Assembly (NCBI RefSeq): GCF_022095695.1
Contig: NZ_JAIFZM010000015.1
Location: forward strand, 18,690 to 82,689
Length of the DNA: 64,000 nucleotides
Direction of reading: 5' to 3'
Origin: Oceanobacillus jordanicus
GTDB lineage: Bacteria > Bacillota > Bacilli > Bacillales > Amphibacillaceae
Positions within the stretch are counted from its first letter, which is position 1; every line of letters begins with the position of its first letter. The notes below the pieces were generated by a model. That model was not told the DNA's origin. It searched no databases and was given only the letters and a program-made list of their open reading frames with translations. Made by a program: the position numbers and the translations under genes. Positions 41,466 to 50,953 of this stretch are shown here, one piece after another.

Positions 41466-41879
41466 TTAAGATTTATCAAATAAATAGTACGTTCTACCTG
41501 GTTCGTTTTGTTCACTTTTTTGTTCAAGTGATTTATTTTTCTCAAACCGCTCCAAATCATCCTTTAACTCTTTCGTACATTTGTCACACATTTCTCCTTG
41601 GACAATCGGTTCTCCACATTTTGCACAAGGATAGGAAAGTTGAGGAAACTGCGATGTTCTTAACCTTTTTTGTTTCACAAATTTTAGGATGAGCATCTGA
41701 TCTACCCCAGTTGCCTCCACAACCTCCTGAAGGGTTGCTTCTCTATTTTTTCTTACCCGTAGAAAACTATAAACCGTTTCAAATGCTGCTTCCTCTTCTT
41801 TATAGCAGCTCTGGCATATATCCCGCAGTCCTTTAACAAATACCGCATCACAGCGGGAGCAGTTTGCTAATTCAGCCAT
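41466..41879 (-). CDS. yvyF: YvyF flagellar-operon protein
   Basis: Protein of 137 residues with two Cys-x-x-Cys pairs: CSRCDAVF...CQSC near the N-terminus and CAKCGEPIVQGEMCDKC near residue 85. Between them lies a helix-turn-helix-like stretch (LQEVVEATGVDQMLILKFV). It is probably a small zinc protein. The family is restricted to Bacillales flagellar regions, always by comFC and flgM. Its role is unknown, though a regulatory part is suggested. Confidence 0.88.
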   Translation of the reverse strand: MAELANCSRCDAVFVKGLRDICQSCYKEEEAAFETVYSFLRVRKNREATLQEVVEATGVDQMLILKFVKQKRLRTSQFPQLSYPCAKCGEPIVQGEMCDKCTKELKDDLERFEKNKSLEQKSEQNEPGRTYYLFDKS

Positions 41880-41924
41880 TATACGTTCTCCTTTGATTCT
41901 ATAATTATAACAGTGCGACAGAGC

Positions 41925-42599
41925 CTACCCTCGAATTAAGGTATAAGAATAAACCTCTGGACAACCATTTTGCTTTAAAAGCTCTGCTGCATGTCTGATG
42001 GTTGTACCTGTTGTATATATATCATCGACCAAAATAGCTGGTTTGTTAAGTGTTTCTTTTAAGGTAAATGGGTTCTTTCTCGTGATTCTTTGCTTTCTAG
42101 ATTTTTTCGATTGTTTTTCACTATCTATTCTGGCTAGTAGGCTTTTGGATTGGTTAGGAAGAAATGCAGCTAGTGCTTCAGCTTGATTAAACCCCCTTTC
42201 CTTTAGTCGGTTTTCGCTTAGAGGAATAGGGATGATAATGGCATCTTTTTTCTTCCCGAATGCTTGATAATATCCTTCTGTAAAAACTTCTGCAAAAACA
42301 TTTCTTAGAATATAGTCACCACGGTATTTCCACTTTGCAATTATTTCTCGCATAAAGGCATTATAGGTATACACAGAGTAATTACCAGCTAAAACATTGC
42401 GCTTTTGCGATTCCCACCACTGGCAATCTCGGCAAACGACCTCTGCTGTTTTCCTACTGCATTTTCTGCATCTATCCCCTTCTATCTGCTCTAATTCACT
42501 CTCGCATTTCTCACAAAGAGAGGCGGGCCTGGATGGCAACAGAAGATTGCCCCAGTTTACGGAAGGGATAATTTCCTCATCACACCATAAACAATGCAT
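41925..42599 (-). CDS. comFC: Competence protein ComFC
   Basis: Phosphoribosyltransferase-fold protein of 224 residues required for full transformation in B. subtilis. An N-terminal zinc ribbon (CLWCDEEI..CEKCESEL..CRKCSRK...CRDCQWW) and the PRPP loop ILVDDIYTTGTTIRHAAELL near the C-terminus are intact. Its ATG overlaps the comFA stop (TAATG), so the genes are coupled. comFB, which lies between these genes in B. subtilis, is missing. Confidence 0.92.
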   Translation of the reverse strand: MHCLWCDEEIIPSVNWGNLLLPSRPASLCEKCESELEQIEGDRCRKCSRKTAEVVCRDCQWWESQKRNVLAGNYSVYTYNAFMREIIAKWKYRGDYILRNVFAEVFTEGYYQAFGKKKDAIIIPIPLSENRLKERGFNQAEALAAFLPNQSKSLLARIDSEKQSKKSRKQRITRKNPFTLKETLNKPAILVDDIYTTGTTIRHAAELLKQNGCPEVYSYTLIRG

Positions 42600-44011
42600 T
42601 AGGCAAAACCTCCTCGCTTGTTCATTTTTCGAATCGACTCGACTGCTTCTACCATGGCTTCCGTTTTGCCATCATGAAATAATAGTACGTCACCAAATGG
42701 GTCATCTGTACTTCTCCCGGCCCTTCCGGCAATTTGCACAATCGCGGCTTGGTCAAATACATGATGACCTGCATCCAAAATAATGACATCCACAGACGGA
42801 AAGGTTACCCCACGTTCTAATATGGTTGTAGTTAACAGCATAAATAAATCCCGGTCACGAAAGGATTGAACTTTCTCCTCCCTATCTCCATCAGAAGCAT
42901 GCACAGTGCTTGCCTGCTGTTTTGACGTGATAATGTCATAGCTAATTAAAAGGTCCGTTAGAGGCACTGATAAGTGGTCGGCTAAGGAGACGGTGGGAAC
43001 AAACACAAGAATTTGTCGTTGCGGATGCTTTCGAATAAGAAGCCATTTCAAAAAGCTCGGAGGGAGTTCTTTCTTTTTCAACTGACTTTTAAGCTGTGAA
43101 ACTTGCTTCATCTGCGGTACTGGAAGTGGATAACTATGAAAGCGACGAGGGACAAAAATATGGGGAAGGAGATTGTTGCGAATTCGTTTCAGTTGCTGTT
43201 TTCTTGGTGTAGCTGTTAGGTAGATCGTGGTACTGTCTAGTTTAATTGCTCGTTCTGCAGCAAACGAAAGGGATGGTTCGGCATGAAAAGGAAAGGCATC
43301 TATTTCATCAATGATCATGACATCAAAGGCCTGCTTAAATCGAAGTAATTGATGCGTAGTGGCAAGAATTAGCTGTGCTGTACCTTTTTTGTCCTTGCTC
43401 CCACCATAAAGTGCTTGTACTGTAACGTCGGAAAATGCCTGCTGGATACGTGGTTGGAGCTCACGGACGACATCTGCTCTCGGTGTGGCCAAACAGATAC
43501 GCTTTCCCTGTTTTAATGCTATGGTGATGGCAGGAAATAACATCTCTGTTTTGCCTGCACCGCAAACTGCCCATGATAGTAGTTCTTTTTCTTTATTTAC
43601 AACAGCGCTGGCAATACGATCGGCAGCTTTTTGTTGTGCCTCCGTCAAGGTTCCCTTCCATGTACAGGGGTCAGCGTGTATTTTCCATTCCGGTACAGGG
43701 CCAGACCATTCATAAAGCATAGTACACTCACTCACCCTCCCCATAGCGATACACTTTCGACAATAACTATGCGTTTTATTACAAATACTACAGGGATATT
43801 GTGCCATAAGACGCTTTTCGTTATTTCCACAACGATTACATTGCAGGGTGAAATGTTTCTTGGTAAATGAGGGGACAGCTCGGATAAATTTTTGTTCTAC
43901 AGCTTGTGTGAAGTGGAATGCAGAGAGAGGGATTTCCTGACGAAGCAATAATTTTCCAGTGACGTTCTTTGCAAGATCCATAAGCTCCTGCCTGTTGAGT
44001 GGAACGACCAT
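42599..44011 (-). CDS. comFA: DNA uptake helicase ComFA
   Basis: ATP-dependent DNA translocase of the competence machine, acting on the inner face of the membrane. The 470 residues contain four Cys pairs (CNRCG, CSICNKTHSYCRKC), Walker A CGAGKTEM, DEID-box IIDEIDAFPF, and motif VI QIAGRAGRS. The start at 44011 is preferred over 44020, where the ribosome site touches the ATG. It precedes comFC. Confidence 0.94.
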   Translation of the reverse strand: MVVPLNRQELMDLAKNVTGKLLLRQEIPLSAFHFTQAVEQKFIRAVPSFTKKHFTLQCNRCGNNEKRLMAQYPCSICNKTHSYCRKCIAMGRVSECTMLYEWSGPVPEWKIHADPCTWKGTLTEAQQKAADRIASAVVNKEKELLSWAVCGAGKTEMLFPAITIALKQGKRICLATPRADVVRELQPRIQQAFSDVTVQALYGGSKDKKGTAQLILATTHQLLRFKQAFDVMIIDEIDAFPFHAEPSLSFAAERAIKLDSTTIYLTATPRKQQLKRIRNNLLPHIFVPRRFHSYPLPVPQMKQVSQLKSQLKKKELPPSFLKWLLIRKHPQRQILVFVPTVSLADHLSVPLTDLLISYDIITSKQQASTVHASDGDREEKVQSFRDRDLFMLLTTTILERGVTFPSVDVIILDAGHHVFDQAAIVQIAGRAGRSTDDPFGDVLLFHDGKTEAMVEAVESIRKMNKRGGFA

Positions 44012-44186
44012 AAAAACCATTTCCTTTCTATAGAGATATGATTAATGAACGGTGACTGTTCTGCTTGTCATCAATAGCTGAGGAAGTCTTACTTGTTCAG
44101 TGGGGAGAACTCTAATACGAAGATCCCGGAAGTTAGGAGAAGAAATATTGGTTAAAAACACTACATATTGCGGCAACGCCTACGTG

Positions 44187-44250
44187 ACCAACGCTCTGTT
44201 GGCCCGAGGCTGAGACCGTGCCCACCAGAAGCGAAGTTACCTTAGCGCTA
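44187..44250 (+). repeat. Degraded intergenic repeat, family 3
   Basis: GGCCCGAGGCTGAGACCGTG and the following CCCACCAGAAGCGAAG resemble the second half of the element at 59502-59615. It lies in the comFA-degV gap (44012-44290), in which I see no gene or promoter. Confidence 0.5.
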
Positions 44251-44290
44251 ATTGGAGCTTTTCTTTTAAGCTTTACTTGATTAATTGAAG

Positions 44291-45133
44291 TTACTTTTTA
44301 TACCAGCCAACGCCAATAGAGCCTTGCCCTAGATGCGTTCCAATTACCGGTCCAAAATAACTGATCGAAGTATCCATTTCAGGGTACCTTCCCCGGAATT
44401 CTTCTTGTAATTCTAATGCAGCTTCTTCGTTATTCCCATGGATAAAGACAATGCGCAGTTCATTACCTTGTGCGGCATCTTCTTCAACCATTCCCATAAT
44501 TCTAGCAATAGCTTTTTTTCGGGTGCGAATTTTTTCAAATGGAACAATAACTTTATCAACAAAATGAAGTACTGGCTTTACTTGCAACAAGCTTCCAACA
44601 ATTGCTTGTGCTCCATTCAGCCGTCCACCCCGCTGTAAATTTGTAAGATCATCTACCATAAAATAAGCTCGCATAGATTGTTTCATTTCTTGAAGCCGTT
44701 CCATGATTTCTTCTGGTGTTTTCCCTTGTTCCGCCATCTCTGCTGCTTCCAGTGCATAAAAGCCCTGTGGCATACAGCTTAATTCTGAATCAAAAGCATG
44801 TACCTTGATGCCCTCTACCATTCGTCCAGCACTGGCAACAGTCTGGTAGGTACCACTGATACCACTAGAAAGGTGGACGGAAATCACAGCATCATAATCC
44901 TTAGCCAACTCTTCCAACTTCTCTGTTACATATCCAATAGATGGCTGGGATGTTTTTGGTAGTGATTTCGTTGTTTTTACTTTTTGGTAAAATGTTTCCG
45001 TGGAAATATCCATTTCTTCTCTGAACGATCCATCGTCAAAAACAACAGTAAGAGGTACCATATGTATGTTATGCTGCTTGCGGATATCGCGAGGAATATA
45101 TGCCGTACTGTCTGTCATAACAGCAACCTTCAT
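44291..45133 (-). CDS. degV: DegV family fatty-acid binding protein (YviA)
   Basis: Fatty-acid binding protein that presents acyl chains to fatty acid kinase in related bacteria. The 280 residues have the DegV core: MTDSTAYIPRDI, SQPSIGYVTEKLEEL, SVHLSSGISGTYQTV (the SSG loop contacts the carboxylate), and VVGTHLGQGSIGVGW-type ending. It is located between degU and comFA, as in B. subtilis. AGGAGAAGG precedes the ATG. Confidence 0.92.
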   Translation of the reverse strand: MKVAVMTDSTAYIPRDIRKQHNIHMVPLTVVFDDGSFREEMDISTETFYQKVKTTKSLPKTSQPSIGYVTEKLEELAKDYDAVISVHLSSGISGTYQTVASAGRMVEGIKVHAFDSELSCMPQGFYALEAAEMAEQGKTPEEIMERLQEMKQSMRAYFMVDDLTNLQRGGRLNGAQAIVGSLLQVKPVLHFVDKVIVPFEKIRTRKKAIARIMGMVEEDAAQGNELRIVFIHGNNEEAALELQEEFRGRYPEMDTSISYFGPVIGTHLGQGSIGVGWYKK

Positions 45134-45314
45134 AACTACCTTCTCCTTTTTGCTCTAGCATATTACGTTTAGTATTTATAATTTTATTAGAATAATGCCT
45201 AAGACATTATTATTTTACATGAATCGATAAGAAAATGCATCAGTTTGTTTATTAAATAAAAAGCATTTCATAGACCTGTATTCTGTGCATACGCCCCCAC
45301 CCGAAACTACACAT

Positions 45315-45346
45315 AAAAAAACACCCCGGTTTCGTTATCCAGGGTG
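45315..45346 (-). terminator. Terminator after degSU
   Basis: The stem CACCCCGG / CCAGGGTG (45322-45329 and 45339-45346, one mismatch) has a 9-base loop, followed on the minus strand by seven T. Confidence 0.85.
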
Positions 45347-45422
45347 CACGCTATAGTCAATTAGCTATAAAGATAGTACGTTGTGGCAGGAACAAATTAT
45401 ACATAGGGAACCAAAAAATCTA

Positions 45423-46118
45423 CTAGAGAACCTCTACCCATCCTTTGCGAATTGCAGAGACAACAGCTTGCGTACGATCATTTACATTCATTTTTTGCAA
45501 TATGTTACTAACATGGTTTTTCACTGTTTTTTCACTAATATATAACGTCTCAGCTACTGCACGATTACTCTTTCCATCTGCAAGGAGTTGTAGTACCTGA
45601 CATTCTCTCTTTGTTAGTAAATGCAGTGGTTTGCGGTATTCGATGCCATTTTCTGTAATATTAGAATTATTTTCTTTCGCAAGTCTCCGGTACTCTAGGA
45701 CAAGGTTATGGGTAACTTTAGGGTGTAAATAAGAGCCGCCTTCTGTTACCACTTTAATTGCTTCAATTAACGCATCGGAGTCCATTTCTTTTAACAAATA
45801 TCCTTGTGCTCCTGTTTTTAAAGCATGTGTCACATAGCTTTCATCATCATGAATGGATAGAATGATCACACTGGTATTTGGAAAGTAGCGCACAAGATCT
45901 GCTGTAGCTTGTACACCATTCATGTTCGGCATATTTATATCCATCAAGACTACATCTGGCTCGTTTTCTTTAACCAGTTTGGAAGCAACAGATCCGTCGT
46001 CTCCTTCTGCAACCACATCAAAGGATGGTTCGAAGTCGAGAATTCGCTTAACCCCTTCACGAAATAATTTGTGATCATCAATAAGTACAATTTTTATTTG
46101 TTTTTCCGTCGTATTCAT
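45423..46118 (-). CDS. degU: Response regulator DegU
   Basis: Controls exoenzymes, competence, motility and biofilm genes. The 231 residues contain a receiver domain with the phospho-accepting Asp in VVLMDINMP (about residue 58) and the acidic pair [10 protein letters not shown] near the start. The LuxR-type helix-turn-helix is [45 protein letters not shown] precedes the ATG. It lies 102 bases after degS. Confidence 0.98.
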   Translation of the reverse strand: MNTTEKQIKIVLIDDHKLFREGVKRILDFEPSFDVVAEGDDGSVASKLVKENEPDVVLMDINMPNMNGVQATADLVRYFPNTSVIILSIHDDESYVTHALKTGAQGYLLKEMDSDALIEAIKVVTEGGSYLHPKVTHNLVLEYRRLAKENNSNITENGIEYRKPLHLLTKRECQVLQLLADGKSNRAVAETLYISEKTVKNHVSNILQKMNVNDRTQAVVSAIRKGWVEVL

Positions 46119-46220
46119 ATCTTTGCTCCTCCAGGTTCTTTTTCTATTTTTACCCTATTACAATACGATGATAGATTGATAGTGTATTTTATTTAAAATC
46201 TCTTATCTACTAGTATAACC

Positions 46221-47360
46221 TTAGCTAAGCGTATAAGGAACTTTTATTATAATTGAAGTTCCTTTGCCAATATTGGAATTAATTTCGAGCTTGCCTTCTA
46301 GCATCTCTACTCTTTCACGCATTCCAATTAAACCGAAAGACTTGTCCCGCTTCATCGAAGTATCAAAGCCTTTCCCATTGTCTTTTATCAACATCGTTAA
46401 ATTTTGTGTGCATATCTCTAGTTTAACCTGAATTCTTGTCGCCTCTGAGTGCTTCACTGCATTTTGTAAAGCTTCTTGAACAAGACGAAAGAAAGCAACC
46501 TCGTATTTCGTGTTCAAGCGTTTTTCTTCCCCAATGGAAGCAAATTCTATTTTCATATTATTATAATCCGCGATTGTCGCAACATATTTTCTGATGGTAG
46601 GGATAAGACCAAGATCATCTAAAGCCATTGGTCGTAAATCGTAAATAATCCGGCGGACTTCATAAAGAGAAGACCTGATCATTTTTCGAATATCTTTAAT
46701 TTCATCCAGTGCTTGATCCACATTGTTTTGACGAAAAATACGATCTACCAATTCAGAGCGTAGCAATATATTGGCGAGCATCTGAGCAGGCCCATCATGA
46801 ATCTCTCTGGAAATCTTTCTCCGCTCGTCTTCCTGTGCTTCAATGATTTTCAGACCGAATTCCTGCTTTTCCTTGGCTTCCTCAATCATTTCATTAACCT
46901 GTCTAAAGTCATCGTGTAAATAGTTAAGGATAACCGATATTTTCCCTGCTAACCCCTCCGCCCTGTCTATCGTTTGGCTTAAGGATATTAAACGTCGCTC
47001 TAAATCATCGCGTTTCTCTCTTAGAGCACTCTCTTCTTGCCTGAGCATTGCTAGCTTTGTTTGCATGGCATGGGTATTTTCATATACTTCCCGAATCTCA
47101 TTTTCTGAGTACTTATCAAAATACCTACTTACCTCTGCAAGTCTTTGTCTGGAAAACCGCACCTTTTGTTCCAGTTGGTCTCCATCCTCAATATGTTGGG
47201 CGACTTTATGCTTTGTGTCTTTTAACTCTCGGACGAGGTGTTCATGTTCACTACGTGCTTCTTCACTAATATTAAAAATCTCGTCCTTGCTGTTTTCGAC
47301 TACCTCAATCATTTCATTAATAATATAATCGAGTGCTGTTTCGCTAATCTTTTGTGCCAT
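46221..47360 (-). CDS. degS: Cytoplasmic sensor histidine kinase DegS
   Basis: Phosphorylates DegU. The 379 residues contain no membrane helix. Long coiled coils cover residues 1-180, then the HisKA_3 box EDERRKISREIHDGPAQMLANILLRSELVD holds the phospho-His. The GHKL ATP site has NAVKHSEA, DNGKGFD and GLIGMRERVEML. The start has GGGAG nearby. It is first of degS-degU and divergent from yvyE. Confidence 0.98.
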   Translation of the reverse strand: MAQKISETALDYIINEMIEVVENSKDEIFNISEEARSEHEHLVRELKDTKHKVAQHIEDGDQLEQKVRFSRQRLAEVSRYFDKYSENEIREVYENTHAMQTKLAMLRQEESALREKRDDLERRLISLSQTIDRAEGLAGKISVILNYLHDDFRQVNEMIEEAKEKQEFGLKIIEAQEDERRKISREIHDGPAQMLANILLRSELVDRIFRQNNVDQALDEIKDIRKMIRSSLYEVRRIIYDLRPMALDDLGLIPTIRKYVATIADYNNMKIEFASIGEEKRLNTKYEVAFFRLVQEALQNAVKHSEATRIQVKLEICTQNLTMLIKDNGKGFDTSMKRDKSFGLIGMRERVEMLEGKLEINSNIGKGTSIIIKVPYTLS

Positions 47361-47531
47361 CGTCTCCCACCAACCTATGTTATAATTATACGTATATATT
47401 TTGAATTTTTATAGGGCCTTTTATCATGTATCTTACATTTTTTCAGACCCGACTTCCTACCTATGTGCATGAGGATGCATTCTAGCACACTCTATAATTA
47501 TATCATGTCTGTTAAGGAGGCTAAATGCAAC

Positions 47532-48173
47532 ATGTTAGCAACTTATTTCACAGTAAAACAAACTGCTATTGAAGAAATAATCATACAAAAGTCACGGTTT
47601 ATTGGCCATGTGGCTAGAGTAGAAACAGAAGAGGAGGCCCAGCAGTTTATTCAGGAGATTAAAAAGAAACATAATGCTGCAACACATAACTGCTCTGCTT
47701 ATATGATCGGCGAACATGACCAGATTCAAAAAGCTAATGATGATGGCGAGCCTAGTGGTACAGCTGGAGTCCCTATACTTGAAGTTCTCAAGAAGAAAAA
47801 TCTAAAAGATACGGTTGTCGTTGTTACACGATACTTTGGCGGTATTAAACTTGGAGCTGGCGGACTAATCCGCGCTTACGGTAATGCGACTACAGAAGCA
47901 CTCCAAGGTAGCGGTATTGTAAAAAGACAATTAATGCAGGGAATTTCTATTACGGTTGCGTATACATTGCTTGGCAAGCTGGAAAATGTGTTGCGGCAAT
48001 CCGACTATATCCTTGAAACAATCAACTATCTGGAGAAAGTAGAGTTTATCGTCTATGTAAAAACAGGTGAAGAAGATAGCTTCCAGGACTGGATTGTTGA
48101 CCTGACAAGTGATCAGGCCACACTATTACAAACCGATCAGAAATATGTTGAGATAGATGTTGAACCAAAATAA
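47532..48173 (+). CDS. yvyE: YigZ/IMPACT family protein YvyE
   Basis: Cytoplasmic protein of 213 residues related to eukaryotic IMPACT. Signatures are IQKSRFIGHVARVETEEEA, the core HNAATHNCSAYMIG, DDGEPSGTAG.PILEVL and VVVTRYFGGIKLGAGGLIRAYG. Its function is not settled. The open frame begins at 47463, but the N-terminus MLATYFTVKQTAIEEIIIQ matches the family. GGAGG lies 11 bases before the ATG at 47532. It is next to degS, as in B. subtilis. The gap behind it (48174-48445) contains only hairpins and repeat copy C. Confidence 0.92.
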   Translation: MLATYFTVKQTAIEEIIIQKSRFIGHVARVETEEEAQQFIQEIKKKHNAATHNCSAYMIGEHDQIQKANDDGEPSGTAGVPILEVLKKKNLKDTVVVVTRYFGGIKLGAGGLIRAYGNATTEALQGSGIVKRQLMQGISITVAYTLLGKLENVLRQSDYILETINYLEKVEFIVYVKTGEEDSFQDWIVDLTSDQATLLQTDQKYVEIDVEPK

Positions 48174-48178
48174 GAAAA

Positions 48179-48255
48179 GCTCAGAGCGCCTGCTTAGAAA
48201 CAGCTTGTTTCTTCCTGGTAAAAAGGGATCCAGCTTAGTTACTAGTGCTCTGAGC
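48179..48255 (+). other. Long stem-loop behind yvyE
   Basis: GCTCAGAGC (48179-48187) pairs with GCTCTGAGC (48247-48255), enclosing a second hairpin AGAAACA / TGTTTCT. A short T-containing stretch follows. It may be the yvyE terminator. Confidence 0.5.
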
Positions 48256-48295
48256 GAAACCTCTTTCCTTTCCCACGCAGCAATTCAAACAAGCG

Positions 48296-48450
48296 TTATC
48301 CTGGTGCAACCGTCCGTAAGACCCCCACTTCAAAACATGAAGTAAAACAGTGATGTTTAAGGGAAGTAACGGACGCTAACACCCCGATTCGTTCAACTTG
48401 CAATCAGTGGGGGAAGAACGCCCCCCCTCTGATTGCAAATTCACTTTATA
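48296..48450 (+). repeat. Dispersed intergenic repeat, family 1, copy C (long form)
   Basis: On the plus strand it begins TTATCCTGGTGCAACCGTCC and ends TTCACTTTATA. It is close to copy D (61201) across its length, including AACATGAAG, AGTGATGTTTAA, GATTCGTTCAAC and CAATCAGTGG. The GGGGG / CCCCC and AATCAG / CTGATT pairs can fold. Its last five bases overlap the nagB stop region. Confidence 0.75.
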
Positions 48451-49171
48451 ACAAGGAAAGTGCTGCTTTATCCCCAATCACGGTAACATTTGGATGTTTT
48501 TGCAAGATAGATGCTGGGAATTCTTCTGATATTTCTCCCTCTATCATTCTGGAAACAGCTTCCGCTTTCTTTTCACCTGATACTAGCAAAAGGATCTCCT
48601 TGCTTTGCATGATTGTTTCAATCCCCATTGTAATGGCTTTCTCTGGAACTTCGGCCAGATCTTCAAAAAAACGGGCATTTGCTTTTCTTGTTGAAGGCGC
48701 CAAATCAATGATGTGCGTTCTACTAGAAAAGTTAGTTCCAGGCTCGTTAAAGCCAATATGACCATTTAATCCGATCCCCAATACTTGTACATCAATACCA
48801 CCAGCCTGTTCAATTCTTGCTTCGTAATCGATACACTCTTTCTCCAGGTCTGCTGCCACACCGTTTGGTAAGTGGGTGTTTGCTTGATCAATGTCAATAT
48901 GTTGAAACAAATTATCTTTCATATAGAAGTCGTAACTTTGCTCGTCTTCTTTGGTTAAACCAACGTATTCATCCAAATTAAAGGTGCGAACAGATTCGAA
49001 GGAAACATTCTTCTGCTTGTACTGCTCGATCATTTGCTTGTACAACCCTTCTGGTGTTGATCCTGTTGCTAAACCTAAAACTGGATTATCTAGTTGCTGT
49101 ATTCTTTGGATTATGACAGAGCAAGCAAGCCTGCTCATTTCCTCGTAATTTTCTACTGTTTTTAATTGCAT
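48446..49171 (-). CDS. nagB: Glucosamine-6-phosphate deaminase NagB
   Basis: Converts glucosamine-6-phosphate to fructose-6-phosphate and ammonia in amino-sugar use. The 241 residues contain GLATGSTPEGLYKQ (phosphate loop), FNLDEYVGL with the catalytic Asp, and the lid motif LGIGLNGHIGFNEPGT with the ring-opening His. GGAGG lies before the ATG. It is three bases after nagA. Its stop codon lies inside repeat copy C. Confidence 0.97.
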   Translation of the reverse strand: MQLKTVENYEEMSRLACSVIIQRIQQLDNPVLGLATGSTPEGLYKQMIEQYKQKNVSFESVRTFNLDEYVGLTKEDEQSYDFYMKDNLFQHIDIDQANTHLPNGVAADLEKECIDYEARIEQAGGIDVQVLGIGLNGHIGFNEPGTNFSSRTHIIDLAPSTRKANARFFEDLAEVPEKAITMGIETIMQSKEILLLVSGEKKAEAVSRMIEGEISEEFPASILQKHPNVTVIGDKAALSLL

Positions 49172-49174
49172 CCT

Positions 49175-50338
49175 TTATTCCTCCCTAAAAGCTACTTCCC
49201 CGCGACAAATGGCAGAAGCAATATGAAGCTGACGATCCACTAACAACAAGTCAGCATCCTTCCCTACAGTTATACTTCCTTTTCGGTCATATAAACCAAG
49301 CTGTTTTGCAGGATTTACAGAAGCCATTTCGATTACTTCTTGTAGTGTAACACCATCTAAATCAAGCATTTGCTTCGCACCATCACGCATTTTTAAAATA
49401 CTCCCCGCCAAAGTTCCATCTTCTAAAACTGCGCGGTCTTCCGTTACCACAACTGGTTGCCCTCCAAGCTCGTATCGTCCCTGTTGCAAGCATTTAGCCC
49501 GCATGGAATCCGTAATTAGCAATAGTCTTTCACTGCCCATCGTTTTGTAAACTAATTGCAGCATCTCCTTGCTTATATGAATGCCGTCTGCAATCAATTC
49601 GGCCCGTAATTCATGGAGCATGAAAGCTGCTCCCACTGTACCTACATCACGATGATGTAAACCAGTCATCGCATTGCAGAGGTGGGTCACCTGTTTGACA
49701 CCATGTTCTACTGCTTGCTTCATATCTGAAAAACTGGAATTTGTGTGCCCTGCTGATACAATTACCCCTTGGTCTGACACGTGGCGGATAAAGGTTCCAT
49801 CCGGATCGTGCTCTGGCGCCATCGTTATCGTCTTAATCTTGTCTCCCGATAACTTTTGCCATTCCTCGAACTGTTCAATGCTAGGCTCCATAATATAAGC
49901 ATGTGGCTGCGCGCCTGCCTTGGACTTTTCAATAAATGGTCCTTCTAGGTGTACGCCAATCACTTCAGCCTGTCCGGGCTTATTTTTATAGGCAGCAACT
50001 GTTTTTAGCGCTTTCTCAATGTTTTCAGGTGATTGTGTGATCGTAGTTGCCAGAAAACTTGTGGTTCCTTCCCTTGGCAGAACGGAAGCAATTGAATCAA
50101 GTGCTGTATTGCTTGCATCCATCACATCTGCACCGTTTGCACCATGGATGTGTCCGTCTATAAAGCCAGGTATAACGATTTTTCCCTTCCCATCAATTTC
50201 TTGAATCTCATCCGGAAGGGCCGATTGTTTCCCGATCTTAGATATTTTTCCGCTCTCTAAAAGAAGAGCGCTATCTTCCATAATCGTTTCTTCTGTTAAA
50301 ATGCTAACATTTTTTATGTAAATGGGACTTGTTTGCAA
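49175..50338 (-). CDS. nagA: N-acetylglucosamine-6-phosphate deacetylase NagA
   Basis: Removes acetate from GlcNAc-6-phosphate, first step of amino-sugar and wall recycling. The 387 residues contain the metal motif PGFIDGHIHGANG, HLEGPFI, SAGHTNSSFSDM, and the catalytic Asp in LITDSMRA. The start codon is TTG at 50336-50338, about nine bases after GGAGG. It is first of nagA-nagB. No NagR-type operator was recognised in front. Confidence 0.96.
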   Translation of the reverse strand: MQTSPIYIKNVSILTEETIMEDSALLLESGKISKIGKQSALPDEIQEIDGKGKIVIPGFIDGHIHGANGADVMDASNTALDSIASVLPREGTTSFLATTITQSPENIEKALKTVAAYKNKPGQAEVIGVHLEGPFIEKSKAGAQPHAYIMEPSIEQFEEWQKLSGDKIKTITMAPEHDPDGTFIRHVSDQGVIVSAGHTNSSFSDMKQAVEHGVKQVTHLCNAMTGLHHRDVGTVGAAFMLHELRAELIADGIHISKEMLQLVYKTMGSERLLLITDSMRAKCLQQGRYELGGQPVVVTEDRAVLEDGTLAGSILKMRDGAKQMLDLDGVTLQEVIEMASVNPAKQLGLYDRKGSITVGKDADLLLVDRQLHIASAICRGEVAFREE

Positions 50339-50573
50339 CTGTCTCTTCCTCCTCTACTATAATATATATCATACCATTTTTTTCATAGAAAATGGAGCAA
50401 GAGATAGCGCTATAATAAAGAATTTGAATAGAAAAGATTCAGAAAGAAAGACTTTTTAGGAGAATGGAAAAATTGGTAAAACGAAGAGTGTAAGAAAAAT
50501 GAAACACAAGGGGAAATTATATACAGGAAAAAGATCTATGAGAACACTAGCAGCATAAAATTACGCCACAAAG

Positions 50574-50614
50574 AAGCTCTCCTCTATTTGCTACCATTCT
50601 TAAGAGGCGAGCTT
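50574..50614. terminator. Hairpin after the 53-aa gene
   Basis: The stem AAGCTCTCCTCT / AGAGGCGAGCTT (50574-50585 and 50603-50614) has one mismatch and a 17-base loop. It lies between nagA and the 53-aa gene. The 50339-50573 stretch is A-rich and shows no gene. Confidence 0.6.
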
Positions 50615-50647
50615 TAACGTAACGGTTTATCTTGACCGCTTTTTACT

Positions 50648-50809
50648 TTATTTACTTTTCAGTACAGATTGCTGGACATTCGGAAGTAGTCTTTCATGTG
50701 TGAGTTCATCAATTAAAGTCTGAATCATTTCTTGAGAGGATTGTATATGATGCGTTTCGGTATCATGAATTACTTTTTTTAGCATCGTTTTAAACTTTTC
50801 TTGCTCCAT
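50648..50809 (-). CDS. Small 53-residue protein, function unknown
   Basis: A short open frame with AGGCGGGG eight bases before the ATG at 50807-50809. The 53 residues start MEQEKFKTMLKKVIHD and contain no cysteine, signal or membrane segment. It looks like two amphipathic helices (KTMLKKVIHD and SSQEMIQTLIDELTHERL). Two Spo0A-like boxes ten bases apart lie about 70 bases upstream, and a GTTCGTT motif like those before tasA lies between. A role near the sinIR-tasA island is only suggested by place. The family is not recognised. Confidence 0.6.
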   Translation of the reverse strand: MEQEKFKTMLKKVIHDTETHHIQSSQEMIQTLIDELTHERLLPNVQQSVLKSK

Positions 50810-50863
50810 TATTCATACCCCGCCTTTTGAAAAATATCTTACCTGTTGCATAATAGCATATGA

Positions 50864-50893
50864 ACGAACAGAATGTTGTCGAACCTTGTCGTA
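50864..50893 (-). promoter_or_regulatory. Tandem Spo0A-like boxes before the 53-aa gene
   Basis: TGTCGAA is at 50877-50883 (plus strand) and TGTCGTA, one mismatch, at 50887-50893, exactly ten bases apart. On the minus strand a TATTAT -10 candidate follows, and the boxes lie near its -35. A GTTCGTT motif is near 50864. Confidence 0.5.
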
Positions 50894-50953
50894 GATGCTC
50901 AAAATTTACAAAAAATTAATACCTCATTACCTTATTCGTTTCCCTGGACAACT

